From assembly GCF_000712295.1 (NCBI RefSeq), contig NZ_JMKI01000021.1, positions 78,572 through 142,571 of the forward strand: DNA of 64,000 bases, given 5' to 3'. Source of the stretch: Synergistes jonesii (GTDB lineage: Bacteria; Synergistota; Synergistia; Synergistales; Synergistaceae). The position numbers were made by a program, and so were the translations under genes. The notes under the pieces are model-generated. The model saw only the letters and a program-made list of their open reading frames with translations. It made no database searches and was not told the origin of the DNA. Of the stretch, positions 53,614 through 63,143 are shown one piece after another (position 1 is the first letter of the stretch; every line of letters starts with the position of its first letter).

Positions 53614-54467
53614 TATTCCGTCCTCTCCCACGGCTGTGAAAGGTCTACCGGATTCTGATCCTTTATCTCCTTCGAGTTGACGTAGAATTTTATTTTCTTA
53701 AGCGGCGGGAAGTTTTCCTGGACGGTCTTCACAAAACCGCAGAGCAGCAGTTCGGCCTTCTGTCTACCCAGGGCCTTAAGAGAGCTCTGGAACGAAGGCG
53801 TCATGTCCATATAGAGCCAGTCCCCTCCCTGGAAGATGTCGAACGTAGAGACGGAAGTGTCGAGTATTTTCTTTTCCTTGAGGCTGTCTATGTATATCGA
53901 CAAAACCTTGGATATTATCTCTTCCTGCGTTCCGGCTCCGTTTATTTCGACCTCGCGCCGCGAAAGGGAGCCGTTCTCCGGTAGGTAAAGCGTGTACTTC
54001 TCGTTTGACGCTGAGACCGTCCCAGCCTTTTCGGCCTCCTTGACCTCAGAGCCGGCGCCGTAGACGTTGCCTATCCTTTCGCCGCCCTTTCTGTCGGACC
54101 AGCTGAAGAAGTAGTTCGTCGCAAGGTAGCCGCAGGCGAATAGGATGACCATCAGCGCTATCCAGGCGAATATGCGCACGATTTTCGGGGCCTTCGTCCC
54201 GCCCTCGTCGTAATCCTCTTCGTAAAATTCCTCTTCCGCGGATGAACTTCTTCTTCCGCGGCGCGTCGGCCTCGCCTCTTCCTCTTCGCCGTCGCGCGCG
54301 CGTTTGCCGCCGCGTTCGCGCAGGAGGCGCTCTTCCATGTCGAGCCTTTCCTCTTCCTCCTCGCGTTCGCGCAGGGTCTTTCTGCGCCGCACCGCCGGTG
54401 AGTCGTAGTCGTACTCTTTTTTGCCACGCACGACGAACTGGCGTTCTCTTTTTTCAGGATCTCTCAT
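53613..54467 (-). CDS. GerMN-domain membrane protein
   Basis: This 284-residue protein has a highly charged Arg/Glu-rich cytoplasmic N-terminus (about 1-90), one membrane helix (about 95-120) and an extracytoplasmic GerMN domain (about 150-275, YLPENGSLSRREVEI through FYVNSKE). The domain occurs in GerM of Bacillus spores and in many non-spore-formers, often next to an amidase and rph-rdgB, as here. A role in peptidoglycan handling is inferred. Confidence 0.85.
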   Translation of the reverse strand: MRDPEKRERQFVVRGKKEYDYDSPAVRRRKTLREREEEEERLDMEERLLRERGGKRARDGEEEEARPTRRGRRSSSAEEEFYEEDYDEGGTKAPKIVRIFAWIALMVILFACGYLATNYFFSWSDRKGGERIGNVYGAGSEVKEAEKAGTVSASNEKYTLYLPENGSLSRREVEINGAGTQEEIISKVLSIYIDSLKEKKILDTSVSTFDIFQGGDWLYMDMTPSFQSSLKALGRQKAELLLCGFVKTVQENFPPLKKIKFYVNSKEIKDQNPVDLSQPWERTE

Positions 54468-54483
54468 TTCGTCCCTCCGTCCG

Positions 54484-55941
54484 TTATCTTTGTGTCGGAT
54501 GTTCTCTGATGTACTGTACGACGCCCTGCGCGATCGCGCGGCAGAGCTTGTCGCGGTATGACGCCGAGGAGAGCCTCGCCGCCTCCGGCGCGTTCGTCAG
54601 ATAGCCCATTTCAACGAGGACGGCCGGCATCCCGGCGCCGCGCAGGACGAAGAAGGGCGCCTGGGCGACTTTTCTCATCGGAAGCCCCGCCGCCTTCGAC
54701 GAACGGTGCAGCATCTCGGAGAGCGCGGTGCTTTCGTTTATTTTGTCGTTCTGCTGCATGTCGCCGAGTATCTTCAGCAGAAGCTGAGTTTTTTTGTCGG
54801 CGTTCTTCGCCGCCGCCGCGCTGTCCACGCCGGCCGAGACTTCCCTGTTTTCGGCGATGGCCAAGTTCATGGCGTCCCTGTCCGAGGGCAGCGCCATGAT
54901 GTAGTATTCGAGCCCTGCGACGCCGCCGCGCCCCTTCGGCATCGCATTGCAGTGAAGGCTCACAAAGACGTCGGCGTCGTTTTTGTTCGCGAAGGCCGTA
55001 CGCTCGGCGAGCTTCAGGAAGACGTCCTTGGCGCGCGTCAGCCGCGCATCGACGCCGTACGACGCCAAGATGCCCTTGAGCTGCAGCGCGGCCTTCAGGT
55101 TTATGTCCTTTTCGCGCACGTTGTTGGCCACGGCCCCCGGGTCGTGCCCGCCGTGTCCCGCGTCTACGACGACTATCGGACGTCTGTTCCCAGTGAAGGG
55201 AGAAGCCGCAGCCGGAGCGGCCGGCTGGGGCGGCGCGGGCTTTTCTTCGGGGGGCGCCGGCGGCTCGACGCTCGGCTGCTCTTCCGCCTTCGGCGCTTCG
55301 GCGCTCCGGGGGACCAGCTCCTGGGGCGCCGGCTCGCTGCCGTCGCTCTTGGCGCTCCGACGCTCCGCCGCCTCACGCTGCGCCCGCTCCGTCTCCGGCG
55401 AAGAGGGCTCGGCCTTCGGTATCTCCACGAGAGGCGCCCTGCCGGAGCGAGAATCACCCGGCGCGCTCTGATTCTGCGTGGGCTGCGCCGCAGGCTCCCG
55501 AGCCGGCGCGGCGCCCCAGCGGAAGTTCGCTTCTTTGCCGGTCGAGGCGAAGAAATATTCCACCGCGTCCTTCACGCCGCCCGCTTCGCCCCACCAGTGC
55601 CCGTCGCCGCTCGAAACGGGAATCGGAAGGCTCACTATCTTCCCCGCAGAGCGGACGACGTTCGACGCGTTCCAGAATTCGATCTTTCTGCCGCTCATCG
55701 TCGAAGATATCGACGTGAGGTCCCTTTTCGGGAGCAGGCCTAGCGACATGAGCACTTCGTCTATCGCGACTTCGCGATACGACGAGGTCGTGCGCGTCGG
55801 TATGTCCCCTTTTTTCACTGCTCCGTTCCACAGCTCGATCGTATCCTCCGCGCAAGCGCGGCAGTGTGGAATCAGAAGGAGCGCGGCCGCCGCGATAAGC
55901 AAGGCGGCCATTATTTTCCTATTTACCCGCAATGACAACAT
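54484..55941 (-). CDS. N-acetylmuramoyl-L-alanine amidase (Amidase_3)
   Basis: This 485-residue exported hydrolase has a signal peptide, an N-terminal domain (about 30-150), a long Pro/Ala/Glu-rich linker (about 155-250) and a zinc Amidase_3 domain with VVVDAGHGGHDPGA, SLHCNAM and VLVEMGYLTN. It cleaves the stem peptide from muramic acid in cell-wall remodelling. It overlaps the pmbA gene by 23 bp and precedes the GerMN gene by 16 bp. Confidence 0.93.
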   Translation of the reverse strand: MLSLRVNRKIMAALLIAAAALLLIPHCRACAEDTIELWNGAVKKGDIPTRTTSSYREVAIDEVLMSLGLLPKRDLTSISSTMSGRKIEFWNASNVVRSAGKIVSLPIPVSSGDGHWWGEAGGVKDAVEYFFASTGKEANFRWGAAPAREPAAQPTQNQSAPGDSRSGRAPLVEIPKAEPSSPETERAQREAAERRSAKSDGSEPAPQELVPRSAEAPKAEEQPSVEPPAPPEEKPAPPQPAAPAAASPFTGNRRPIVVVDAGHGGHDPGAVANNVREKDINLKAALQLKGILASYGVDARLTRAKDVFLKLAERTAFANKNDADVFVSLHCNAMPKGRGGVAGLEYYIMALPSDRDAMNLAIAENREVSAGVDSAAAAKNADKKTQLLLKILGDMQQNDKINESTALSEMLHRSSKAAGLPMRKVAQAPFFVLRGAGMPAVLVEMGYLTNAPEAARLSSASYRDKLCRAIAQGVVQYIREHPTQR

Positions 55942-57280
55942 TTTCGACCACCATCGTCGGCGCGGCCACGGAGCCCGAGAACGTCAGGTCCGAGGCCACG
56001 GCCGTTATTTTTTTCATGAAGTCCGAGAGATTCGACGCGATAGTCACGCCGCTCACAGGGACGGTAAGATTTCCGTTTTCGATGCGCAGCCCCTTCGCAC
56101 CGAGCGAAAAGTCTCCGCTTACGGGGTCCATCGTGTGAAGCCCCATGAACTCCGTTATGTACAGTCCGTTCGCTATCCGCGAGCGCAGGGCTTCGGGGCT
56201 TTCGCCGCCGGGCTCCAGGATCAGGTTCGTCGTGCCGACGTCCGGCAGGGAGGACATCCCCCTGCTGCAGTTGCCCGTCGAAAGGACGCCGTCCTTCGCG
56301 GCACACTGAAGGTTATAAAGGAAAGCGTTCGCCGTGCCGCCCTTTATAAGCTCGGTCCTTCCCGTGGGAACTCCTTCGTAGTCCCACGACGACGTGCCCT
56401 GCCGCCACGGGATGCGCCCGTCGTCGGTGAGGCTCACGCACGGCGACGCCACCGCCTCGCCGAGCCTGCCGCGCATCATCGAACGCCCCTTCTGCACGTC
56501 GGAGGCGCAGAAGAGCCTGCCTATGGCCTCCGCAAGCGACGCGGCGGCCTCAGGTTCGATCATCACGGTGTAAGAAGCGGTCGGAAGCGGCTCGCCGCCG
56601 AGCGCCGCGACCGTGTCTTTCACCGCGCGCTTCGCTATTCTTTCAACGTCGAATTCATCCATGCGGAGCGCTTCTATGCCGTAGCCGCCCTCTTCCGTAT
56701 ACTCTCCGCCGGCCGCGAGCACCAACACGCCGCAAGCGGCGCTCGAAGAGCTTTCCCAGCCCGAGAGCCCCTTCGTCGTCGCGAAGAAGGATTCTCCCCA
56801 GCCGTCGCGCCAGTACGCTTCGCGGACGGATTTGACGCGCGGGTCAGCTTCGCGTGCGACGCGCGTCATCTCAAGGCAGCGGCTCATGCGCTCCTCCCGG
56901 CTTATCGCGCGTATGCTCAGATCCTCGGCGTCGAGCTCCGGATCGCTAACGAGCGGTCCTTCGTAGAGCGTCACTCCCTCATCCGACTCCGACGCGCGCG
57001 CGTTGTGCAAGCTCCATTCGACAAGCGAGCCGACGGACGCTTTGTCGAGCCGGCTGCCGTAGGCTATGCCCTGGCGCCCGTCCGAGATTATCGTGCGCAC
57101 CCCTATGCCGGCCGCTGAGCCGCTGGCGCACTCCTCTATCTCTCCGTCGAGCAGCGAAAGGGTGTTCCCGCGGCTCGCGCAGTAAATCACGTCGGCGCCG
57201 CCCGCCCCGCCCTTCAGCGCGCGGTCGAGTGCGTATTCCGCGAGGGCCTCGGCTTCGCCGCGCGCGGGAAATCCGCTCAC
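55919..57280 (-). CDS. pmbA: PmbA/TldE family protein
   Basis: This 453-residue protein has the TldD/PmbA fold, but the HExxxH metal motif of TldD is absent, which marks the PmbA (TldE) partner. GTTNLILEPGGESPEAL and ITEFMGLHTMDPVSGDFS match the C-terminal region. It forms a heterodimeric peptidase with TldD; the tldD gene is not in the window. It starts with GTG overlapping the threonine aldolase stop (GTGA). Confidence 0.88.
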   Translation of the reverse strand: MSGFPARGEAEALAEYALDRALKGGAGGADVIYCASRGNTLSLLDGEIEECASGSAAGIGVRTIISDGRQGIAYGSRLDKASVGSLVEWSLHNARASESDEGVTLYEGPLVSDPELDAEDLSIRAISREERMSRCLEMTRVAREADPRVKSVREAYWRDGWGESFFATTKGLSGWESSSSAACGVLVLAAGGEYTEEGGYGIEALRMDEFDVERIAKRAVKDTVAALGGEPLPTASYTVMIEPEAAASLAEAIGRLFCASDVQKGRSMMRGRLGEAVASPCVSLTDDGRIPWRQGTSSWDYEGVPTGRTELIKGGTANAFLYNLQCAAKDGVLSTGNCSRGMSSLPDVGTTNLILEPGGESPEALRSRIANGLYITEFMGLHTMDPVSGDFSLGAKGLRIENGNLTVPVSGVTIASNLSDFMKKITAVASDLTFSGSVAAPTMVVENVVIAGK

Positions 57281-58317
57281 GCCGACAGCACCTCTAAAAT
57301 TATTTGTGCGGCGCTGACGACGTCCTCGCGCTCCACGTCAAGATGCGTTACAAGGCGGATGCGGCGCGGCGATATAGTATGGACGAGCAGCCCCTTTTCG
57401 AGGCATTTCGCTTCGAATTCCGCGTCGCTTATCTGCCCCTCCTTCAGCGGGAAGAAGAGCATGTTCGTCATGTTCTCAACCTCTTCGACCTCTACACCGC
57501 CGGCCTTCAGGAGCCTCGCCAGCAGCGCCGCGTTTTCGTGGTCCTCGGCGAGGCGCGCAACGTTGTTCTTCAGCGCGTAGAGCCCGGCGGCTGCGGCTAT
57601 GCCGAGCTGCCTCTGAGCTCCGCCCAGGCGCTTGCGCCACCTTCTGGCTTCTTCTATGAACTCACGCGTGCCGCAGAGCATAGAGCCGAGCGGGGCCCCG
57701 AGCCCCTTCGAGAGGCAGAATTGCAGCGAATCGACCTCTTCTGCATAAACGCCGACGGGGACGCCGTGGCGTACCGCCGCGTTGAATATCCTCGCGCCGT
57801 CGAGGTGGACGTGAAAGCCGAGGCGCCTGCCCTCGCGCGCCGTCGCGGCGAACTTATCCGGCGGAACGGCTATGCCGCCCGCGTAGTTGTGCGTGTTCTC
57901 AAGCGCCAGCATCGTAGTCTGAGCGTGGTGTATGTCCCCGTCGGCGCGGCTGGCCGCCGAAAGCTCCTCCGGCGCCGGTATGCCGCCGTCGTCGTTAAGA
58001 GGATAAGGGCAGAGCCCCGCTATAGCGGAGAGGCCGCCGACCTCGGAGCACCATACGTGAGAGCGCCTGCCGGCGAGGACGCTCTCGCCGTGGCGCCCGG
58101 CCGTAGCAAAGGCGAGCAGGTTGCCCATCGTGCCGGAGCAGGCATAGATCGCCGCCTCCTTGCCGGTCATCTCAGCGGCGTATTCGCAGAGCTCGTTCGA
58201 CGACGGGTCGTCGCCGTATATGTCGTCCCCGACCTCGGCCGACGCTATCACGCGGCGCATTTCCTCCGACGGCCTGGTCACTGTATCGCTCCTGAAGTCC
58301 ATGATTTTATGACGCAT
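57277..58317 (-). CDS. Low-specificity L-threonine aldolase
   Basis: This 346-residue PLP enzyme of the aspartate-aminotransferase fold has the PLP Lys in CLSKGLGAPLGS and the early FRSDTVTRPSEEM. It splits threonine (and allo-threonine) into glycine and acetaldehyde. The ATG at 58317 has GGAGG upstream; the longer reading frame extends into the preceding gene and is not supported. It overlaps pmbA by 4 bp. Confidence 0.92.
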   Translation of the reverse strand: MRHKIMDFRSDTVTRPSEEMRRVIASAEVGDDIYGDDPSSNELCEYAAEMTGKEAAIYACSGTMGNLLAFATAGRHGESVLAGRRSHVWCSEVGGLSAIAGLCPYPLNDDGGIPAPEELSAASRADGDIHHAQTTMLALENTHNYAGGIAVPPDKFAATAREGRRLGFHVHLDGARIFNAAVRHGVPVGVYAEEVDSLQFCLSKGLGAPLGSMLCGTREFIEEARRWRKRLGGAQRQLGIAAAAGLYALKNNVARLAEDHENAALLARLLKAGGVEVEEVENMTNMLFFPLKEGQISDAEFEAKCLEKGLLVHTISPRRIRLVTHLDVEREDVVSAAQIILEVLSA

Positions 58318-58367
58318 TTGTCTCACCCTCCGATTATCTGTGATTTCTATCTGCGCTTTCTTATATT

Positions 58368-59192
58368 TTATCTTATGCCGAGCCTGGCCCACGGGAGCAG
58401 GTCGTCGGACACGGGCACGCCCAGCTCCACGCCGGCCTTGTTCCCCCCGTGGAAATCGGAACCCGCTGTCGCGTAGAGCCCGAACTTCTTTGCGAGCTTC
58501 AAATGACCGTATGTCACGTCGGGGGAGTTAGCGCCGTATATCGCCTCTATCCCCCACAGCCCGGCGTCTTTGAGTCTCTTTATCAGCGCGCGGAGCCCTT
58601 CGTCGTCGAGGCAGGTCTGGTACGGGTGCGCGAGCACTGCGAGCCCCCCGGCGCCGTTTATCAGAGAGATGCACTCTTCGGCCGAGAGGCGCTCCCGCGA
58701 GACGTAAGCGGCGGCCCCACGCGCGAGGTATTTAGCAAAGGCCTCGCCGACGGTCGAAACGTAGCCCCTCTCGACCAGCAGCCGCGCGATATGAGGACGC
58801 GCGACGACCTCACCTCCGGATATCTCTTCCGCCTCTTCTACAGTTACGTCCACGCCGAGCCTGCGCAGCTTTTCGCAGATCTTCAGGTTTCTGGCGCCGC
58901 GGCACCGGCGTATATAATCAAGGCGTTCTTCAAGGCGCGGCGAGCCCGGCGCTATCCTGTAGCCTAAGATGTGCAGCGTATACGGCGATTCGGCGGAAAG
59001 CTCTATGCCGCAGAGCCCGTGGATCCCCTCGTCTGCGCAGGCTTTCGAGAAGGGAAGGAGCCCGGACGTCGTGTCGTGGTCCGTGAGGGCCACGAGAAAA
59101 AGCCCGTGCCGGCGCGAAAGAAGCGCTATCTGCGCGGGCGTGCACGTGCCGTCGGAATAGCTGCTGTGGACGTGCATATCAATCGTCATCAT
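58368..59192 (-). CDS. PHP-domain metal-dependent phosphatase
   Basis: This 274-residue protein opens with DMHVHSSYSDGT and has ALTDHDT, VLAHPYQT and GSDFHG motifs of PHP phosphoesterases (TrpH/YciV class). That class hydrolyses 3',5'-nucleoside bisphosphates or RNA 5' ends. It overlaps the GAF gene by 4 bp. Confidence 0.9.
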   Translation of the reverse strand: MMTIDMHVHSSYSDGTCTPAQIALLSRRHGLFLVALTDHDTTSGLLPFSKACADEGIHGLCGIELSAESPYTLHILGYRIAPGSPRLEERLDYIRRCRGARNLKICEKLRRLGVDVTVEEAEEISGGEVVARPHIARLLVERGYVSTVGEAFAKYLARGAAAYVSRERLSAEECISLINGAGGLAVLAHPYQTCLDDEGLRALIKRLKDAGLWGIEAIYGANSPDVTYGHLKLAKKFGLYATAGSDFHGGNKAGVELGVPVSDDLLPWARLGIR

Positions 59193-60007
59193 CTCGGCGC
59201 CCCCTTATCGTCATCGTCGTCTCCCGGCTCGGAGGCGCCGCGCAGGAAAAGCTCGTGCGCGAGAATCGCCGCCGCCAGCGCAAGCTTCGCCGCATCCTCT
59301 TCGCCGAACGCTCCGGCCGTGCCCGCCTCAAGCTGCAGCACGCCGAGCTTTTCGGCGCGCGCGGCGAGCGGCGCCGACAGGATAGAGAGCGCGTCGCGGT
59401 CGAGAGGCTGGTCCCGCCCCGTCGACACCTTGGCTATCCTCATGCTCCTACCAGAGCCGTAGACCTTCCACGGCACACCGCCGTTCCTCTTGAGCGCGCG
59501 CTCCGGCAGGCCGAAATGTTCCGGCAGATAGAGGTCGCCCTTTACGTCCGCGAGGATTATAAAGACCGCCGCTTCCGGCGCCATCTCCTGCAGCGAGCGC
59601 CACGCGCATTCTACCATAGCGTCGAAACTTTCAGCCTTCGCCAGCTTTTCCGCGAAGAGCGCAAGAGCGGGCGCGAGCCGCTCCGACCTGTCTCTGAAAT
59701 ATAGCAGATAAGAGCTTATCGCAAAAAAGAGCGCGAAGAGCGACGCGACCTCCATCCACGTGAAGACGCCCGCGACCGCCGCCGCGACTGCGGAGCCGGC
59801 GCATATCACGAGGTTCGTTTTGTAAGGCCAGCGCCCGAATTCGTTCAGCCCTATAAACGCCGCGACTAACGTCGCGGCGAAGAAGGCGAAGACGCCGAAC
59901 ACACAGCTGAACGCCGCCCCCGCCGCAAGAAAGGCGATAAGAATCGCCGAAGCCCAGAATTTGCGAGGCCTGAAAAGCGGACTTAAAGAGCCTTTACCAC
60001 TTTTCAA
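59189..60007 (-). CDS. GAF-domain membrane protein
   Basis: This 272-residue protein has an N-terminal region with about four hydrophobic segments (about 20-105) and a C-terminal GAF domain (about 120-255). TTG 60007 is chosen because GGAGAGGA lies eight bases upstream; a TTG seven codons earlier is possible. GAF domains sense small ligands, but no output domain is present. It overlaps yfcE by 14 bp. Function is unknown. Confidence 0.75.
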   Translation of the reverse strand: MKSGKGSLSPLFRPRKFWASAILIAFLAAGAAFSCVFGVFAFFAATLVAAFIGLNEFGRWPYKTNLVICAGSAVAAAVAGVFTWMEVASLFALFFAISSYLLYFRDRSERLAPALALFAEKLAKAESFDAMVECAWRSLQEMAPEAAVFIILADVKGDLYLPEHFGLPERALKRNGGVPWKVYGSGRSMRIAKVSTGRDQPLDRDALSILSAPLAARAEKLGVLQLEAGTAGAFGEEDAAKLALAAAILAHELFLRGASEPGDDDDDKGAPR

Positions 60008-60566
60008 AGTGGAGTTCCTCTCCGTCAAGCGTCATTATCCTGATTCCCTCGTCCGTCATAATAGCCGCGCTCTCAGGGTCGCGCCCCTTGGGAATCGTCG
60101 TCGAGCCCGGGTTCAAAAATATCGTTTTCTTTTCTCGCACTAAAGAGCCGACGTGAGTGTGCCCGGAAATCGCCACGTCGACGTCGTTCTTCAGCGCCAC
60201 CGCCCTCAGCAGGGGGAAATTGTCGCCGTGCATCATAAGCACCTTCCTGCCGCGCCAGACGAGCGCGACATGATTCGTTATCTGCGGATCGAGCACCATC
60301 GCGTCTACGGCCGCGTCGCAGTTGCCCTGCGCGATAAAGACGCGTCCTCCCTCTTTGCCGAATCTGTTTATCTCCTCCACCAGGTCGGCCGGGGTATAAC
60401 CTCCCGGTATCGCGTTGCGCGGCCCGTGGTAGAGCACGTCTCCGGCGTGCAGCACCGTTCTGACCTCTGGGCCGAAAAGGACGAGCGCCTTCCGCCACGC
60501 TAAGCAGCTGCCGTGCGTGTCCGAAAGCACCCCGATCTTCCTATCGTCTATAGTTTCAGCGAACAT
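59994..60566 (-). CDS. yfcE: YfcE-type metallophosphoesterase
   Basis: This 190-residue calcineurin-like phosphodiesterase has the metal motifs SDTHGS, HAGDVLYHG, QGNCD, MMHGDN and SGHTHVG. Similarity to YfcE is clear over the whole length. It leads the minus-strand run through the GAF and PHP genes. Confidence 0.93.
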   Translation of the reverse strand: MFAETIDDRKIGVLSDTHGSCLAWRKALVLFGPEVRTVLHAGDVLYHGPRNAIPGGYTPADLVEEINRFGKEGGRVFIAQGNCDAAVDAMVLDPQITNHVALVWRGRKVLMMHGDNFPLLRAVALKNDVDVAISGHTHVGSLVREKKTIFLNPGSTTIPKGRDPESAAIMTDEGIRIMTLDGEELHFEKW

Positions 60567-60609
60567 AAAGCCACATCCCCTTATTTCTCACAAAAAGCCA
60601 TTTTAATAT

Positions 60610-60615
60610 TATAAT
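60610..60615 (+). promoter_or_regulatory. -10 box upstream of the 121-residue gene
   Basis: TATAAT lies 43 bp before the ATG at 60658, in an AT-rich gap between divergent genes. A convincing -35 box was not found. Confidence 0.4.
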
Positions 60616-60657
60616 TCAGAGCGGTATGAAAGATAAACACTACGGGAGGCAAATTAT

Positions 60658-61023
60658 ATGAATATCGATATAAAAAATCTCGAAGAGCAGGACATGAAGC
60701 AACTCGTCAAATCGCTCGAGCTCGTCTCGGCGCGCATTCTCGACTCCGTCGTCAAGACAAGCCAGCTCGCCGGCGGCGCGACACAGGAGATGCAGCTGCT
60801 ATTCGACCAGTGGATCGAATGCCTCGGCGGTGCTCTGACCGACGCTGTTGACAAAGACGGCGCGATCATCCCCGAAAAGCTCGCGCAGGACATCGGCGTA
60901 ACGCCAACGACGATAATCTCGCTCGCGCTCGCGCTGCACCGCATGGGAAAAATAAAAATAACGGAAGTTAAGGCGGCCCCGGCGAACGGCGAGAATACCG
61001 AGATCTGCGGCTGCCTCAAATAG
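60658..61023 (+). CDS. Uncharacterised protein upstream of the SufCB locus
   Basis: This 121-residue protein was not recognised. It is mostly helical, soluble and without a signal peptide, and has three Cys: one in WIECLGG and a C-terminal CGC near the end (EICGCLK). A helix-turn-helix-like pattern (KLAQDIGVTPTTIISLALAL) is possible near residues 75-95. GGGAGG precedes the ATG by eight bases. It lies 90 bp before sufC on the same strand. A regulator or partner of Fe-S assembly is one option, based only on context. Confidence 0.7.
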   Translation: MNIDIKNLEEQDMKQLVKSLELVSARILDSVVKTSQLAGGATQEMQLLFDQWIECLGGALTDAVDKDGAIIPEKLAQDIGVTPTTIISLALALHRMGKIKITEVKAAPANGENTEICGCLK

Positions 61024-61113
61024 CGCGCTTTTATTATTTTCCAGAACGTTATATACTTTTCGCAGTGAGAGATTGAGAACTTTTTAATTTGCTGCGAAGG
61101 GAAGGCTGAGATC

Positions 61114-61908
61114 ATGGCGGATGAAAATCTGCTCGAAGTAAAGAATCTGCACGTCTCCGTCGACGGGCGCGAGGTGCTAAGCGGCGTCTCGCTGGAGGTC
61201 GGTCAGGGCGAAATACACGCGCTCTTCGGCCCCAACGGTTCCGGCAAGACGACGCTGCTGAACACCGTTATAGGTTTTTCGCGCTACAAGGTCACCGAGG
61301 GCGCCATTTATTTCAAGGGGCGCGACATCACAGGGGCGACGATCGATGAGCGCGCGCGCGCGGGCATAGGCATATCGTTCCAGAGGCCACCGACCGTGAG
61401 GGGCGTAGCGCTCCGCTCGCTGATCTCCTTCGGCAGAGAGGGGCTGACGCCCGAGGAGATAAAAAACGCCGCGGCAAAGCTCGACGCCGGGGAATTCCTC
61501 GACCGCGACGTAAACGCCGGGCTCTCGGGCGGGGAGATGAAGCGCACCGAGATGCTGCAGATAATCCTGCAACAGCCGGAGCTCGTCTGCCTCGACGAAC
61601 CAGAATCGGGTGTCGACCTTGAAAACATGGCGCTGATCGGACGCGCCGCGAGAATCGCGCTCGGACGCGAAGAGGTCGGCGGCGATTCCTGCCTCCGCAC
61701 GAGAAAGAGCCGCCGCGGCAGCTACCGCGCAGGGCTCGTCATCACGCATACGGGGCAGATAATGGATCATATCTACGTGGACAAGGGGCACGTGTTGATG
61801 AACGGCGAAATCGTATGCTCGGGCAACGCGCAGGAGCTGCTCGGCGAGATACGCAGCCACGGCTACACAGAATGCTTCCGCTGCGTCGGCTGCGACAGGA
61901 GAGGCTGA
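61114..61908 (+). CDS. sufC: SufC-like Fe-S assembly ATPase
   Basis: This 264-residue ABC ATPase has GPNGSGKTTLLNTVIG, a signature LSGGEMKRTEMLQ, a Walker B LVCLDEPESGVDLENM typical of SufC, and an H-loop VITHTGQ. It drives the SufB scaffold rather than a membrane pore. It is separated by one base from the SufB/D-like gene. Confidence 0.93.
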   Translation: MADENLLEVKNLHVSVDGREVLSGVSLEVGQGEIHALFGPNGSGKTTLLNTVIGFSRYKVTEGAIYFKGRDITGATIDERARAGIGISFQRPPTVRGVALRSLISFGREGLTPEEIKNAAAKLDAGEFLDRDVNAGLSGGEMKRTEMLQIILQQPELVCLDEPESGVDLENMALIGRAARIALGREEVGGDSCLRTRKSRRGSYRAGLVITHTGQIMDHIYVDKGHVLMNGEIVCSGNAQELLGEIRSHGYTECFRCVGCDRRG

Positions 61909-61909
61909 A

Positions 61910-63082
61910 ATGAAGGAATATAAAGTCGAAGAACACATCAAAGATTTTTCCAGCGAAGCCCCGAGCCACGAAGAAGTAAAAAACCTCGCGGCGCTCGCCG
62001 CGGCCGACCGCGAGAGGCTGCTGCGCGCCGGCATAGACGAAGAGCAGAAGGCGGCGGGCACCTTCGTCCACGCGGATCACAGCACCGTCTACTGCAACTC
62101 GAACCTTAAGGGCGTGGAAATCGCGCCCATCTCCTACGCGCTCTTCAAGCACGACGGGCTCAGGGATTACTACTGGAAGATAATGGACAGAGAGAGGGAC
62201 GCCTTCACAGAGCTCGCGGCGAAGCGCAAAGAGGGCGGCTACTTCATACGCAGCGAAAAGGGCGCGAAGGTGAACTACCCGGTGCAGGCCTGCATGTACC
62301 TCGAAACTAACGCCCTCGCGCAGGACGTCCACAACGTCGTCATCGCCGAAGAGGGCTCCGAGCTCAACATCATATCCGGCTGCGCGTCGGGGCCCAACGT
62401 CCGCTCGGGGCTCCACGTCGGAGTCTCCGAGATGTACGTCAAAAGGGGCGCGACGCTCTCCTTCACGATGGTGCACGACTGGGCCGAAGAGATGTCGGTG
62501 CGCCCCCGCACGACGGTCGTGGTCGAAGAGGGCGGCTGCTACATATCGAATTACATCTGCCTCAAGCCGGCCAAAGACCTGCAGATGTATCCGACCGTCT
62601 ACCTCAACGGGGAAAACTCGGTGGCGACCTTCAACACCGTACTGATGGCCGGCCCTGGCTCGAAGATGGACACGGGCTCGCGCGTCTATCTGCGCGGCAG
62701 AGGCAGCCGCGCAGAAATCGTATCGCGCTCCGTATCGACCGGCGGCACGGTCTATGCGCGCGGGCATCTCATCGGCGAAGCCGCCGGAGTCAGGGCGCAT
62801 CTCGAATGCAACGGGCTGCTGCTCTCCGACAGCGGGATGATTCACGCTGTGCCGGAGCTCGAAGCGCGGCACAAGGACCTTGAGATGTCGCACGAGGCCG
62901 CGGTCGGCAAGATCAACCAGGAAGAGACCGAGTACCTGATGGCGCGCGGTCTCTCCGAAGCGAAGGCTCAGTCGCTCATCGTCAAGGGCTTCCTTTCGCT
63001 CGACATCCTCGGGCTGCCCGACGCGCTGCGCGGCGACATAGAGAAGATAATAGAGGAGTCGACGGCGGCCGGCGCGATGTAA
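61910..63082 (+). CDS. SufB/SufD family Fe-S scaffold protein
   Basis: This 390-residue protein of the SufBD core fold has the beta-helix region (GSKMDTGSRVYLRGRGSRAEI) and the C-terminal helical part (IVKGFLSLDILG) that binds SufC. Only one SufB/D-like gene is present, so the scaffold is probably a homodimer, as in the minimal SMS (SmsCB) systems. No sufS, sufU, sufE or sufA occurs in the window. Confidence 0.88.
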   Translation: MKEYKVEEHIKDFSSEAPSHEEVKNLAALAAADRERLLRAGIDEEQKAAGTFVHADHSTVYCNSNLKGVEIAPISYALFKHDGLRDYYWKIMDRERDAFTELAAKRKEGGYFIRSEKGAKVNYPVQACMYLETNALAQDVHNVVIAEEGSELNIISGCASGPNVRSGLHVGVSEMYVKRGATLSFTMVHDWAEEMSVRPRTTVVVEEGGCYISNYICLKPAKDLQMYPTVYLNGENSVATFNTVLMAGPGSKMDTGSRVYLRGRGSRAEIVSRSVSTGGTVYARGHLIGEAAGVRAHLECNGLLLSDSGMIHAVPELEARHKDLEMSHEAAVGKINQEETEYLMARGLSEAKAQSLIVKGFLSLDILGLPDALRGDIEKIIEESTAAGAM

Positions 63083-63143
63083 AATTTTTTTTGCCGAAGG
63101 CCCGCTGAAACCCTATGCGCCGCGACACCTTCGGAAGATATCT

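Noticed and set aside
63094..63134. Inverted repeat CCGAAGG / CCTTCGG after the SufB-like gene as the IS end
   Set aside because: The transposase-site repeats lie further right (63194-63231), and a normal terminator sits between.
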